Below are positions 42,177 to 55,190 of a stretch of 64,000 nucleotides of DNA, piece after piece; within the stretch, counting starts at the first letter, position 1, and each line of letters opens with the position of its first letter. The DNA lies in contig CAIQJF010000072.1 of the NCBI GenBank assembly GCA_903872075.1, positions 53,546 to 117,545 of the forward strand. The letters run 5' to 3'. Position numbers and translations under genes: made by a program. The notes under the pieces were generated by a model. It did not search any database. It was not told the DNA's origin and worked only from the letters and a program-made list of their open reading frames with translations. The DNA comes from an uncultured Caulobacteraceae bacterium. GTDB taxonomy: Bacteria > Pseudomonadota > Alphaproteobacteria > Caulobacterales > Caulobacteraceae.

Positions 42177-43111
42177 GACCCTCTCCTGTAGGCGTAGGTG
42201 GCGTCGAACCTCTGCCGCAGATACTCCCCCGCCAGGATCGGCGCGTAGCGCGGAGGATTGTCCGGCCCAGCACAGCCGGAAAGGCAGCTGACCTCCGCGT
42301 CAGCGTTGGGATCCGCGAAATAGGCGATCGAGAACCGCTCGGCGCCGGCCGGGCTGACGACGCGATGCGGGTTCGACACCAGCACGTCATTGCTCCACCG
42401 CATCAGGCAGTCCCCGATATTGCAGACCAGCGCGTCCGGGACCGGCGGTGCGGTGATCCAGACGCCTTCGCGCGTGCGAACCTCCAGACCGCCGATGGCA
42501 TCCTGGGCCAGCAGGGTGACGTTGCCGTAATCGGTGTGTTGCCCAGCCCCGGGATCGGCCGCATCTGCCGCGCGGCGGGGCGGGTAGCGCAGCAGCCGCA
42601 GGGTCGACAGCGGGTGGGTGAAATAGCTGTCGAAGAAGTCCGGCCGAAGACCCAGATCCAACGCGAACAGCCGGTGAACCCGGCCCGACAGAACCTGCAT
42701 GGCGTCGCGGTAGGCGATGATCGCCGAACGAAACCCGTCCAGTTGCGGCCAGGAATTGACGTCCTCGCCATCCGGTCCGGGCGCCACGCCGATATTGAAC
42801 GCCTCCTTGGCGTCGGGCGCGCCATCGTCGCCGAGCCCCTCCTCGCCGAAGCTCACATAGCCGCGGTTGTTGCGGTTCTGGGTTATGGAGAGGGCCATCT
42901 TCCGCGCGGCCGGCAGGGCGAAGAACGCGCGTGAAGCCGCGAACGCGCCGCCGGTGACAGCCTCCGGTACGCCGTGGCCGGTCAGGTAGAAAAATCCGAA
43001 CGTGCGCGCGGCCTCGCCGATCAGGCGCGCGCGCTGCCGGTCGTCACCGCCGGAACCGCCGATGAAATCGCCCATCTCGAGGATGGGCAGGGATTGCAAC
43101 TGTGTAGGCAT
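42173..43111 (-). CDS. Isopenicillin N synthase-like 2OG-Fe(II) oxygenase
   Basis: ARTFGFFYLTGHGVPE; GQHTDYGNVTLLAQD; HRVVSPAGAERFSIAYF. Confidence 0.92.
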   Translation of the reverse strand: MPTQLQSLPILEMGDFIGGSGGDDRQRARLIGEAARTFGFFYLTGHGVPEAVTGGAFAASRAFFALPAARKMALSITQNRNNRGYVSFGEEGLGDDGAPDAKEAFNIGVAPGPDGEDVNSWPQLDGFRSAIIAYRDAMQVLSGRVHRLFALDLGLRPDFFDSYFTHPLSTLRLLRYPPRRAADAADPGAGQHTDYGNVTLLAQDAIGGLEVRTREGVWITAPPVPDALVCNIGDCLMRWSNDVLVSNPHRVVSPAGAERFSIAYFADPNADAEVSCLSGCAGPDNPPRYAPILAGEYLRQRFDATYAYRRGS

Positions 43112-43144
43112 AGGCTTCCCGCTACAGGCATTTCGCGGGCCGCT

Positions 43145-44191
43145 TCAAGCGCCCGCGGCGGCGACCAGCGTCTCGATCTCCGCGGACCAGGCGGAGAGCT
43201 GGCGCGATTTTCGCTCGGGCGCCATCCATGAGGCTCTCAACCCATTCAGCGCGATCTGGCCCAGCGCCTGAGGCGACAGGCTCATATGCCGGGCGAGCAG
43301 CTCGTATTCCCGGTTGAGATCAGTGCGGAACAGCCCCGGATCGTCCGTGTTCACAACCACATTCAGGCCCGCGGCGATCATGCGCCGGATCGCGTGATCA
43401 GGAGCGGCGAGGTCGCGCCAGACCGTGGTGTGGGTCGTCGTCGTCGGGCAGACGGTGAAATCGATCCCCGCATCGCGACACCCGGCCATGAGGTCCGGGT
43501 CATCAACGATGTGATAGCCATGGTCGACCCGCCTGCAGCCCAGGAGGACCACCGTATCGCGCACATAGTCGGCCGGTCCGTCCTCGCCCGCGTGGGCGGT
43601 GACGCCGAGGCCCGCCGCGCGCGCCCGGCGATACATCTCCGCGAAGGGCGCGGGGGGATGGGGCCGTTCCTGATAGTCGAGGCCGATACCTGCGATCCGC
43701 GCCGTGCGATGGGTGAGAACCTCTTCCAGAAACACCAGGCCACGTTCGGGGCCGAGTTCCCGGCTGTGGGCGGGGATGAGGCGCGTCTCGACCCCGCATT
43801 CGGCCGCCGCCGCGTCGGCGCCCGCCTCGATGCCGGCCAGCATGTCGACGTAGCTCAGGCCCGCGTGGGCGTGCGAACTGAAGAACAGTTCGACGTAGCG
43901 GGCGCCCCCGGCGGCGCAACGGCGCAGGGCCTCCAGGGTGGCGAGCTCGAAGTCCTCGGCGTCGCGCATGGCGCCGCACACCCGGCCGTAGGCGGCCAGG
44001 AACTCGCCGAGATCGGAAAAGTCGAACAGGGCCGCGACGGCGTCTTCGGACGCTCGCTCGCCATGGCGCGCCAACAGCCGCGCGAAGGTCGCGGCGTCCA
44101 CCGCCCCCTCCAGGTGCAGATGCAGTTCCACCTTCGGCAGGGCGGCGATGAAGGCGGGAAGGCCGGTCAGGACGGCGCCCTTTCGCTCCAC
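43145..44191 (-). CDS. Adenosine deaminase-family protein
   Basis: LPKVELHLHLEGAVDAATFARL; TAHAGEDGPADYVRD; RVDHGYHI; NTDDPGLF. Confidence 0.92.
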   Translation of the reverse strand: MERKGAVLTGLPAFIAALPKVELHLHLEGAVDAATFARLLARHGERASEDAVAALFDFSDLGEFLAAYGRVCGAMRDAEDFELATLEALRRCAAGGARYVELFFSSHAHAGLSYVDMLAGIEAGADAAAAECGVETRLIPAHSRELGPERGLVFLEEVLTHRTARIAGIGLDYQERPHPPAPFAEMYRRARAAGLGVTAHAGEDGPADYVRDTVVLLGCRRVDHGYHIVDDPDLMAGCRDAGIDFTVCPTTTTHTTVWRDLAAPDHAIRRMIAAGLNVVVNTDDPGLFRTDLNREYELLARHMSLSPQALGQIALNGLRASWMAPERKSRQLSAWSAEIETLVAAAGA

Positions 44192-45479
44192 TGATCCAGA
44201 TCACGTTCAGCGCCCATATAGGCCAGGCCCGAAGCGATCGACACCAGTTCGCCCCCGCCTTCGAGCTTGCCCTCGCCGAAGCGCCGCGCGAACAGCCGAC
44301 GCACGGCCGGCACGAAGGACGACCCGCCCGTGAGAAAGACCCGGTCCAGTCCCTCGGGACCAACCCCCGCCCTCTCGAGCGCCTCGTCCACCGCGCGCTC
44401 CATCGCCGCCAGTTCGGGCGCGATCCACGATTCAAACTCCCCGCGCCTGACGGTCTTTTCGATCCGGACCGAACCGGCTTCGAAAAGGAAGGTCGCCTCC
44501 TCACCGCCTGACAAGGCCTCCTTGAGGCGCGAGATCGCCTGATAGAGCCGGTAGCCGTGGTTGTCGTCCAACACCTCCACGAGGGCCGCCAGCCGCGCCG
44601 GCTCCAGGGACGTGCGCACGAGGGCGCGGATGTCGCGCATATCCTTCGACGCCCGCAGCAGAGCCAGCTGCTCCCAGCGGGCGAAGGCCGTGAAATAGCG
44701 GTTGGGGATCGGCAGGACGTTATCGAAGGCCTTGTACGACGAGCCCTTGCCCAGCTCCGGCGAGACCAGATGGTCGATGATCCGGTAGTCGAAGGCGTCG
44801 CCTGCCACTCCAACGCCGGCGTTGGACAGGGCGGTGGAGCGGATCTCGCCAGCCTCGCGATGAAACCGCACGATGGAGAAGTCGCTGGTGCCGCCGCCGA
44901 AGTCGCCCACCAGGACCGTCGCATCTTCCTTCAAGGTCCGGGCGAAGAAGAAGGCGGCGGCCACCGGCTCAAAGGCGTAGCGAATATCGGTGAAGCCCAG
45001 GCGGGCGAAAGCCGTCTGATAGCGCGCCAGAGCCAGGTCCGGGTCGGGCCGCAGCCCCGCGAAATTGACCGGACGGCCGATGATGCAGGTCGGGCCCCCC
45101 TCGGGCCAGGCCTCGCCGGCGTGAGCGCGTAGTCGCAGCAGGAACGCCGACAGCAGATCTGGGAATTCGTACCGCCGGCCGAGAATGCGGGTTTCCTGGA
45201 ACAGGGGGCTGGCGGCGTAGCTCTTGAACGACTGGATGAACCGCGTCTCAAGCGGCTCCTCCACATAGGCGTCAATCGCCCAGGGCCCGGCCTCGATGAC
45301 CCGGCGGGACGGCTCGCCCTCGGCCGCGTGGAAGCTGAGCGCCGAACGAAAGGCGACGATATCCTCCGCCGGCGCGGCGAAATGGATCAGCCGCGCCTGG
45401 CCGTCCCCGGCCAGGGTCGAGACCACCGTGTTGGTGGTGCCGAAGTCGATCCCGATGACGCCGGCGGACCGGCGCGGGC

Positions 45480-45483
<4 letters not shown>
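44167..45483 (-). CDS. Hsp70-family YegD-like protein
   Basis: VIGIDFGTTNTVVSTLAG; VGDFGGGTSDFSIVRF; FLTGGSSFVPAVRRLF. Confidence 0.9.
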
Positions 45484-47786
<2,303 letters not shown>

Positions 47787-47957
47787 GACATTCCGCTCTC
47801 TCAGGCCCAGGTCCAACCACGGACGCCAGAGGCGCCCCCCCTGCGAACCGTCGATCGGGCGATGCATACCCCAGAGCGGCGAACTGGGCGACACCTAACC
47901 TTGGGCGTATAAGCCCGGCGCCGGCGGAGGGCCGGCGCGAAGGCGGCGACGGAAATT

Positions 47958-48746
47958 ATGACTTCAGTCCTGAACATCGGCGTTGGCGGCGCCTTGGGCC
48001 GCATGGGCCGAGCCGTCAGCGGCATGGCGCGCCAGCGGCAGGGCGTGGCCCTGGCGGGCCGGTTCGATCGGCCGGACGTCAGGGACGAGAGCGGAGACGC
48101 CCTGGCCCTATCGACGCGCGACGAGGTGCTCGCCGCCGTGAGCGTGGTCGTCGACTTCTCCACCGGCGCCGCCACCGCCGAACTTGCCCGCGCCGCCGCG
48201 CAGCGGGGAGGCCCGGCCCTGGTGATCGGGGCCACCGGCCTCTCCGCCGAAGAACAGGCCGCGGTGACGGCGGCGGCCAGTCGCGTTGCGGTGGTCCAAT
48301 CCGGAAACTACTCGGTCGGGGTCAATGTCCTGGCCGGTCTCGTCGAGCAGGCGGCCCGCCGGCTCGGTCCCGAGATCTGGGACATCGAGGTCCTGGAAGC
48401 GCACCACCGGCGCAAGGTCGATGCGCCCTCCGGCACCGCCCTGCTGCTGGCGCGCGCCGCCGCCCGCGGGCGCGGCCGCGATCTCGCCGATGTGGCGCTG
48501 GCGCCCCGCGACGGCATAACGGGGGCCCGCCCGGAAGGGGCCATCGGCTTCGCGTCCCTGCGCGGCGGCGGCATCATCGGGGAGCACAGCGTGATGTTCG
48601 CCGCGGAAGAGGAGACGCTGACGCTCTCCCATTCGGCGGGCGACCGCGCGCTGTTCGCCCGCGGCGCTCTGGAGGCGGCGGTCTGGGTCGCGGGCAAGCC
48701 GCCCGGCCTCTACGACATGGTGGATGTGCTGGGCTTTCGCGACTGA
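47958..48746 (+). CDS. dapB: 4-hydroxy-tetrahydrodipicolinate reductase
   Basis: [51 protein letters not shown]. Confidence 0.95.
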   Translation: MTSVLNIGVGGALGRMGRAVSGMARQRQGVALAGRFDRPDVRDESGDALALSTRDEVLAAVSVVVDFSTGAATAELARAAAQRGGPALVIGATGLSAEEQAAVTAAASRVAVVQSGNYSVGVNVLAGLVEQAARRLGPEIWDIEVLEAHHRRKVDAPSGTALLLARAAARGRGRDLADVALAPRDGITGARPEGAIGFASLRGGGIIGEHSVMFAAEEETLTLSHSAGDRALFARGALEAAVWVAGKPPGLYDMVDVLGFRD

Positions 48747-48823
48747 GTAGAACCCGACGCTGGCGGGAGCGCCCGGATGGCGACCAGGGTCGAACCTTCC
48801 TCACCCCGAAAGTTCCCCGTCCG

Positions 48824-49516
48824 ATGTTCGCTTTGCCGCCCCTGCCCTACGCCGACGACGCCCTGTCGCCGGCCATCTCCGCGCGCACCCTTCAGTTTCA
48901 TCACGGCAAGCATCATGCCGGCTATTTGAAAGCCCTCAACGCCCTGCTCGACGCCGAGGGCGGACCGACCGAGCCTCTTGAAGCGGTCATGGCCCGCGCG
49001 GCCGGGGACGAGAACGCCAAGCTTTACAACAACGCCGCCCAGGCCTGGAACCACAGCCTGTTCTGGATCTCGATGTCGCCCGACGGCGTGGCGCCGGGCG
49101 GTGAGCTTGGCGAGGCGATCGCCGCGTCTTTCGCCGGATTTGACGGTCTTCGGGCGGCGTTCGTCGCCGAGGGCGCGGCGCACTTCGGGTCCGGCTGGCT
49201 CTGGCTGGCCGTAAATCCGGCCGGCGGCCTGGTCGTGCAGGCCACCCATGACGCCCGCGGCCTTCCCGGCCGGCTCAATCTGGCGCCGCTGCTGATCTGC
49301 GACCTGTGGGAGCACGCCTACTATCTGGACCATCAGAACGACCGGAAGACCTTCCTGGAGAGCTGGTTCGACACCCTGGCCAACTGGCCGTTCGCGGCCG
49401 TCCAGTTGGCCGCCGCGCGCGGCGAGGGTATGGCTTGGCGTCACCCCGCGCCCACCGATCGCGACGCGGGCGCGGCGCGGGCGCTCGCCAAATCAAAGCG
49501 GCAAGTCGCCGCCTGA
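48824..49516 (+). CDS. sodB: Superoxide dismutase (Fe/Mn family)
   Basis: FALPPLPYADDALSPAISARTLQFHHGKHHAGYLKALN; DLWEHAYYLDHQNDRKTFL. Confidence 0.92.
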   Translation: MFALPPLPYADDALSPAISARTLQFHHGKHHAGYLKALNALLDAEGGPTEPLEAVMARAAGDENAKLYNNAAQAWNHSLFWISMSPDGVAPGGELGEAIAASFAGFDGLRAAFVAEGAAHFGSGWLWLAVNPAGGLVVQATHDARGLPGRLNLAPLLICDLWEHAYYLDHQNDRKTFLESWFDTLANWPFAAVQLAAARGEGMAWRHPAPTDRDAGAARALAKSKRQVAA

Positions 49517-49522
49517 GACGGG

Positions 49523-49912
49523 TCAGCCGGCCAGATAGCGCGCGACAACCGCCGCCTCGGCCTGGAGCTCACTGGCGCGGTCCGCACGGCCCAGGCTGGT
49601 GAACTGATCGGCCGCGTCGAGCCGTTCCCGGGCTTCACGGCCGAGCAGGGCCAGAACCGGCGCAGCGTCGAGACGCAGACGCGGGATCTCGGCGGCGGGG
49701 TCGCCGAAGGCATGTTCGACATACCGCTGATGTCCCGGCGCCACAGGCACGGCCTGGGCGTTGTCCAGGGCCGCGATCAAGGCGCGCAGCACCCGAATCT
49801 CCGCCGAGGCACGGGCCTGCATGGCCGCCTTCAGATCCCGTCGCAGTCGGGCCTTCAAAGCCTCGGCGAAATCCTCGCCCTGGACCGGCGGCGGCTGTTG
49901 CGGCGACGTCAT
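49523..49912 (-). CDS. GatB/YqeY-domain protein (probable)
   Basis: LKARLRRDLKAAMQARASAEIRVLRALIAALDNAQAVPV. Confidence 0.6.
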   Translation of the reverse strand: MTSPQQPPPVQGEDFAEALKARLRRDLKAAMQARASAEIRVLRALIAALDNAQAVPVAPGHQRYVEHAFGDPAAEIPRLRLDAAPVLALLGREARERLDAADQFTSLGRADRASELQAEAAVVARYLAG

Positions 49913-49964
49913 GCCCGATTGTGACGCGATACGACGCCCCGCGCCAGCCTGCCCGGCCGGCTGA

Positions 49965-50357
49965 CTATGCCGCCGGCTGGGGCCAGTGGGTCATGATGGT
50001 CGCAAGGTCGAAATAGTCGCGCCAGACCGTGATCTGGCCATTCTCCACCTCATAGACTCCGTTCACCGGCAGTTCGACCCAACGGTCAGGCAGCCGGTGA
50101 CGGTCAAGCCGTTCAAGAAACACAATGTTCCCGGCCACCGCCTCGCGCAGGACGCGGAATTCGTTTTCAAGCGTGGGGGCGAAAAAGGGCTCGAGAACGG
50201 CGCGCACGCCAGCCGGGCCCTGCACCGTGCCCATGGGCATATTGGTGTATTCGCAGGTCTCGGCGATGAACGGCAGCGCCTTGTCGTAGTCGAGGGTCTC
50301 CATGGCGGCCATGAAGGCCTTGACGACGTCGATCGGCGCGGTGGGTGATTTGGACAT
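49965..50357 (-). CDS. SnoaL-like / limonene-1,2-epoxide hydrolase-fold protein
   Basis: 130 aa; VVKAFMAAMETLDYDKALPFIAETCEYTNMPMGTVQGPAGVRAVLEPFF; NGVYEVENGQITVWRDYFD. Confidence 0.8.
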   Translation of the reverse strand: MSKSPTAPIDVVKAFMAAMETLDYDKALPFIAETCEYTNMPMGTVQGPAGVRAVLEPFFAPTLENEFRVLREAVAGNIVFLERLDRHRLPDRWVELPVNGVYEVENGQITVWRDYFDLATIMTHWPQPAA

Positions 50358-50430
50358 GTTTGTCTCCGGGGTTTTCAACTCACCCTGGCGTTCTCGGCGG
50401 ACGAACGCACCGCCGCAATTCTCTGAGAGG

Positions 50431-51264
50431 TTATGGCCGCGACGCCGCCGCGTTCCTGAACAGCGCCTCAGTGGCTTCATCGGCTGGAAACAGGCTTTCG
50501 ATCCGAAGTTCGTCGGCGGTGACATCCTGGGCCGTGCCGAAGGTGGCGATGACCGTGAACAGGGAGACCGTCATGCCGCCGATCTCCATCTCGACCGGCA
50601 GAACAGGAAAAAGGCCGGTGTCGGCCACGGCCGCGAGCGTGTGCGGATCCTGATAGGCGCTGAACTCGGCGACCAAAGCCGCCACGTCCTGCCCCCCGAC
50701 CGCCTCCGCCTCCTTCAGCGCCCGGCGCCAGAGTAGCGGCGCCACCTTCGCCCAGTTCTTCACCACAGGCCGGATTCCGGCGGGATGAAAGAACAGTCGC
50801 ATGAGGTTCGGCTGCCGGGCGCCGACCCGGTCCCAGAGATCGGGTCCGAGCATGGCGATCATCATGTCGAACGGCGCATTCGACATCCGAACGTTCCAGG
50901 CCCGGTCCAGGGCGATGGCCGGGAAAGGCTCGTGATTGGTGAGCATCATGCGGACCGCGCTCATGACCTGGCTCATCTGGGGATCGTCCAGCGGACGGGT
51001 CCGGAACAGGGGCGCGAAGCCCGCCGCCGTGAGCCAGTCGTTGCGATCCCGGAGCGGGACCTCCAGGGTCTCGCTGAGTTGCAGGATCATGCCCCGGCTC
51101 GGATTGGCGCGACCTGACTCCAGAAAGCTCACATGTCGTTGGGACACGCCCGAGGTCAGGGCCAGGTCAAGCTGCGACATCCGGCGCTTTTGGCGCCACG
51201 TCCGCAGCAACAACGGGAAGCCGACGTCGGCGGTGGCGCGTCGCTCCGCGGTGATCAAGGACAT
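50431..51264 (-). CDS. XRE-family HTH regulator with MmyB-like ligand domain
   Basis: LLRTWRQKRRMSQLDLALTSGVSQRHVSFLESGRANPSRGMILQLSETL. Confidence 0.9.
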   Translation of the reverse strand: MSLITAERRATADVGFPLLLRTWRQKRRMSQLDLALTSGVSQRHVSFLESGRANPSRGMILQLSETLEVPLRDRNDWLTAAGFAPLFRTRPLDDPQMSQVMSAVRMMLTNHEPFPAIALDRAWNVRMSNAPFDMMIAMLGPDLWDRVGARQPNLMRLFFHPAGIRPVVKNWAKVAPLLWRRALKEAEAVGGQDVAALVAEFSAYQDPHTLAAVADTGLFPVLPVEMEIGGMTVSLFTVIATFGTAQDVTADELRIESLFPADEATEALFRNAAASRP

Positions 51265-51344
51265 CGTCCGCGCTCCTCTGGGTCAAGAGAACATCGCCCG
51301 TGGCGCGGGGACATTCAATGACCTGAGAGGTAATGGATCCGCTG

Positions 51345-51983
51345 CTAAGCGATCACGCGGGCCAGAAACGCCGCGCCCAGCCTCAGGCCGTCCCCGTCGA
51401 TGCTATGGCCCAGGCCGCGCGAGACATGCGTTTCCACGGCAAAGCCATGCGCGGTCAAGGCGTCTCGGGTCTGGTGAAAGGCGGTGATGGGGATCATCGG
51501 ATCGGCGTCGCCGTGGATCAACAGCACGGGCGGCTTCGGTCCGTCTCCGCTCAAGGTCGCTTCGTCGGCCAGCATGCCGGAATAGCCGATGATCCCGGCC
51601 ACGGCCCGATGCCGGCGCGGCCCCACCTGCAGCGCCATCATCGTTCCCTGACTGAAGCCGACTAGGACCAGGCGATCCTCGGCGAGGCCATGTCGCGCCA
51701 GTTCGGCGTCTATGAAGTGGTCGAGGGTGGGCGCGGCCCTGGCCGCTCCCGCCGCCCGCGCGCCGCGATCGAGGCTGGAGATTCCCCACCACTGATAGCC
51801 CTCCGGGGCGCCGGGACAGATTTCGGCAGCGTTCGGCGCGACGAAGGCCGTGTCCGGCAGGGCCGGCGCCCACAGAGGCGCCAGGGCGATCAGGTCATCG
51901 CCATTGGAGCCGTAGCCGTGAAGAAGGATGACCAGCGACCGCGTGGTTCCGGACAGCGGGCCTTCTCTCGGTCCGTCGATCAT
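51345..51983 (-). CDS. Phospholipase/carboxylesterase-family alpha/beta hydrolase
   Basis: VILLHGYGSNGDDLIALAPLW; LVLVGFSQGTMMALQVG; LLIHGDADPMIPI. Confidence 0.9.
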   Translation of the reverse strand: MIDGPREGPLSGTTRSLVILLHGYGSNGDDLIALAPLWAPALPDTAFVAPNAAEICPGAPEGYQWWGISSLDRGARAAGAARAAPTLDHFIDAELARHGLAEDRLVLVGFSQGTMMALQVGPRRHRAVAGIIGYSGMLADEATLSGDGPKPPVLLIHGDADPMIPITAFHQTRDALTAHGFAVETHVSRGLGHSIDGDGLRLGAAFLARVIA

Positions 51984-52367
51984 CGTGTCGGTTCCTCTCG
52001 CAGCGAGGCCGGACCATAGGATCGCATCGGGGGCGGTGTCGATGCCGCCGGGCCCTTGCGGAACATAAGGCGCCGGGGCGCATTGGGCTGGAAAGGCCGG
52101 CGCATTATGTCAACGCCGCCGTAGGGCGCAGCGACGGCGCCATGTCGATTGCCGCCAGTGGCGCTATCAATACGATCAACTGCGACGACAACACCTGCGT
52201 CCGGCAAATCGACGCTGATGAACGTCATCGGCTGCCGCGATCGCCCCACCAGCGGCCAACCTCAACCCCATCGACGCCCTTCACCACGAATAGAGCAGGG
52301 CCGAGGGATCGAATGCCGCCGCTGGGGCTTCCTAAAGGGGAGCAAACCGCTCACCGAAGGAATGCCC

Positions 52368-52646
52368 ATGCGCGCCGCGCTCGTTCTGTCTCTCGCCCTC
52401 ACCGCCGCCCTCTCGCTCGGGGCCTGTTCGAAATCCGCCCAGCCCCAGGTTCATGAGGCCAATGCCGATCTGAAGGCCGCGGGCGAGTCCACCCAGAACG
52501 CCGCCGATCATCTGGGCGAGGCCGCGTCGCGCGATGCGACAAGCGCCTCGGACAGCGCCAAGTCCGGCGCCGCTAACGCCCGCAACGCCACGGGCGACGC
52601 TCTGGAGAAGGCCGGGGCCGATATGAAGACCCATCCCCAAAAGTAG
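52368..52646 (+). CDS. Small Ala-rich lipoprotein
   Basis: MRAALVLSLALTAALSLGACSKSAQPQVHEANADLKAAGESTQNAADHLGEAASRDATSASDSAK; lipobox SLGAC. Confidence 0.75.
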   Translation: MRAALVLSLALTAALSLGACSKSAQPQVHEANADLKAAGESTQNAADHLGEAASRDATSASDSAKSGAANARNATGDALEKAGADMKTHPQK

Positions 52647-52666
52647 GCCGCAGTCCGCCGGCCGCG

Positions 52667-53122
52667 CTAAACTCCGCCCGTAGACCCGAACCCACCGGCG
52701 CCCCGTGCGGTCTCGTCCAGCGTCTCGACCTCATTCCAGACGGCGCGCGTGACCGGCGCGACGACCATCTGGGCGATGCGGTCGCCGCGGTTGAAGCTCA
52801 CCGGCTCGGCCCCGTGGTTGATCAGGATCACCTTGATCTCCCCGCGGTAGTCCGCGTCGATGGTGCCGGGACTGTTGAGGGCGGTGATCCCGCTCTTCAG
52901 CGCCAGGCCGGACCGGGGCCGCACCTGGGCCTCGAAGCCGGGCGGCAGGGCGATGGAGAGACCGGTGGGAACCGCCGCCCGCGCTCCGGGCGCGAGCACG
53001 AAGGGCGCCTCGGCGGGCACGGCCGCGCGCAGATCGAGACCTGCCGCATCAGCGGTCTCATAGGACGGCAAGGGCAGGTCGCGGCCGTGATCGAGGCGCA
53101 GGATTTTCACACTGACCGTCAT
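52667..53122 (-). CDS. dut: dUTP diphosphatase
   Basis: [57 protein letters not shown]-terminus. Confidence 0.97.
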   Translation of the reverse strand: MTVSVKILRLDHGRDLPLPSYETADAAGLDLRAAVPAEAPFVLAPGARAAVPTGLSIALPPGFEAQVRPRSGLALKSGITALNSPGTIDADYRGEIKVILINHGAEPVSFNRGDRIAQMVVAPVTRAVWNEVETLDETARGAGGFGSTGGV

Positions 53123-54342
53123 GGGGCTTCTCCGGTTCTCAAGGCGTCCGCGATCCGCGCCGCCAGCCGTCGCGCCACCTCGACCTTGCCCGCCCGCGGC
53201 CAGCGCTCGGTCCCGGCGGCGTCGATCAGCAGCACCTCGTTCTCATCGCCGCCCATGACCCCGCCCGATCCGTCGTCGGCCACGTCATTGGCGACGACCC
53301 AGTCGCAGCCCTTGCGCGCCAGCTTGGCCCGGGCGTTGGCTTCCAGATCGTTGGTCTCGGCGGCGAAGCCCACCACCAGCGCCGGCCGGTCGGGCCCCGC
53401 CGCGGCCAGGCCGGCCAGGATGTCCGGGTTTTCCACCAGGGCGACGGCCGGCGGACCGTCGTGGCCCTTCTTGAGCTTCACGGCGAAGACGGCGTCCGGA
53501 CGCCAGTCGGAGACCGCCGCCACGCAGACCGCCGCGTCGGCGGGCAGCGCCGACACGCAGGCCGCCTGCATCTCCCGCGCCGTCTCCACCTTGATCCGGT
53601 CGACGCCGGCGGGAGCCGCCAGGGCTACGGGCCCGGACACCAGCGTCACCCGCGCCCCGAGTTCGGCCAGGGCGCCGGCGATGGCGTAGCCCTGCTTGCC
53701 GCTGGAGCGGTTCGTCAGCACCCGCACGGGATCGATGGGCTCGGCCGTCGGGCCGGCCGTCACAAGCACGTGGCGCCCGGCCAGCGGCCGCGGCCGCGCC
53801 GCGCTCTCGAGCGCGGACAGGATCGCCGCGAAAATCACCTCCGGCTCAGCCATTCGGCCAGGGCCGAACTCACCACACGCCATGGCCCCATCGTCGGGCC
53901 CGACGAAAGCGACGCCATCGTTCGTCAGGGTGGCCACGTTCCGCCGGGTCGCGGGGTGACGCCACATCCGCACGTTCATGGCGGGCGCCATGAGCACAGG
54001 TTTATCGGTCGCCAGGAGTGTCGTGGACGCCAGATCATCCGCCAGGCCGTTCGCGGCCTTGGCCATCAGGTCGGCGGTGGCCGGCGCGACCACCACCAGA
54101 TCGGCGGACCGGGAAAGTTGGATATGGCCCATCTCGGCCTCATCGCCGAGGGAGAACAGATCCGTCCGGACGGCGTCCTCGGCCAGGGCCGAGAGCGACA
54201 GCGGTGTCACGAAATGTGCGCCGGACGCTGTCAGAATGGGACGCACGGCAACACCGGCCTTGCGCAGAAGCCGGGTCAGTTCGAGCGCCTTATAGGCGGC
54301 GATTCCCCCCCCCACGATCAGCAGCACCCGTTTGTCGGTCAT
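53119..54342 (-). CDS. coaBC: Bifunctional phosphopantothenoylcysteine decarboxylase/synthase
   Basis: [58 protein letters not shown]. Confidence 0.95.
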   Translation of the reverse strand: MTDKRVLLIVGGGIAAYKALELTRLLRKAGVAVRPILTASGAHFVTPLSLSALAEDAVRTDLFSLGDEAEMGHIQLSRSADLVVVAPATADLMAKAANGLADDLASTTLLATDKPVLMAPAMNVRMWRHPATRRNVATLTNDGVAFVGPDDGAMACGEFGPGRMAEPEVIFAAILSALESAARPRPLAGRHVLVTAGPTAEPIDPVRVLTNRSSGKQGYAIAGALAELGARVTLVSGPVALAAPAGVDRIKVETAREMQAACVSALPADAAVCVAAVSDWRPDAVFAVKLKKGHDGPPAVALVENPDILAGLAAAGPDRPALVVGFAAETNDLEANARAKLARKGCDWVVANDVADDGSGGVMGGDENEVLLIDAAGTERWPRAGKVEVARRLAARIADALRTGEAP

Positions 54343-54622
54343 CGGCCACGGCCCTCCTGAGGTGCGCCTGGGAAACGAGAAACGCTCATAGACCGATCCC
54401 CGCGCCTGTCGAGAGGATCGCGGCGGCGGCCGGGAACGCATCGGCGCGAACCGGTCCGGCAACGCCGGCCGCCGCGGCCACGGTGAGCGCAAAAATAGAC
54501 AAATTGCAAATCTTGGACTGGACAAATCAGGCGATCGGGTTTTCTCTATAATAAGTTGCGTTTTGCAGACAATCCGGCCCTGCTGAGATCAAATTCCGGC
54601 GCGGGCCCCATAGGAGATCGCT

Positions 54623-55171
54623 ATGACATACCGTGATTTTGCGAGATTTTCCGCCGTCTCGGCCATCGCGTTGGCGATGGCGGGTCTTGCGGCGTGCGAT
54701 GGGAAGTCCTCCGCGGTGGCGGGACGGGATTCCGGGGCAGGCGCCGCCCTGGCGGCGACCGGCGGCGCACGCGGCGGCGGCGATCCGCGCGACCTGCCCG
54801 TGCCGCGCGTCAACGGCAAGCCGATGTGGGCGGCCAACCGCCAGCACACGGCTGAAGAGAACGCCCGCTATCAGTTCAATCGCAACGGCGCCGACTTCGG
54901 GGCCGATAGTGAGACCGACTATGTGGCCAAGGCTCATGCGTTCGTCGACCGGCCGCCGCACGGCGCCGAGACCGTCGACCGGCCCAATGGCGATCGGCTG
55001 ATCTACGACCCCAAGGCCAATGTCTTCGCGGTGGTCGCCCGGACCGGCGCGCCGCGCACGATGTTCAAGCCCAGGGACGGCGCGGCCTATTGGACGGAGC
55101 AGAAAAACCGTCCAACCGGCCAGGCCAGACGCGGGCGCGGCGGACAGGACGGCGGGTCGGATCAGGGCTGA
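54623..55171 (+). CDS. Lipoprotein with a toxin-nuclease-like C-terminal region
   Basis: Lipobox GLAAC; C-terminal FVDRPPHGAETVDRPNGDRLIYDPKANVFAVVARTGAPRTMFKPRDGAAYWTEQK resembles BECR-type polymorphic toxin domains as recalled. Confidence 0.6.
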   Translation: MTYRDFARFSAVSAIALAMAGLAACDGKSSAVAGRDSGAGAALAATGGARGGGDPRDLPVPRVNGKPMWAANRQHTAEENARYQFNRNGADFGADSETDYVAKAHAFVDRPPHGAETVDRPNGDRLIYDPKANVFAVVARTGAPRTMFKPRDGAAYWTEQKNRPTGQARRGRGGQDGGSDQG

Positions 55172-55190
55172 CGACGCCTAGCCTTGGGCT

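Noticed and set aside
40693-42390. 565-aa minus-strand ORF
   Set aside because: Alternative frame over the NCS1 permease; the 40773-42176 frame encodes real TM segments.
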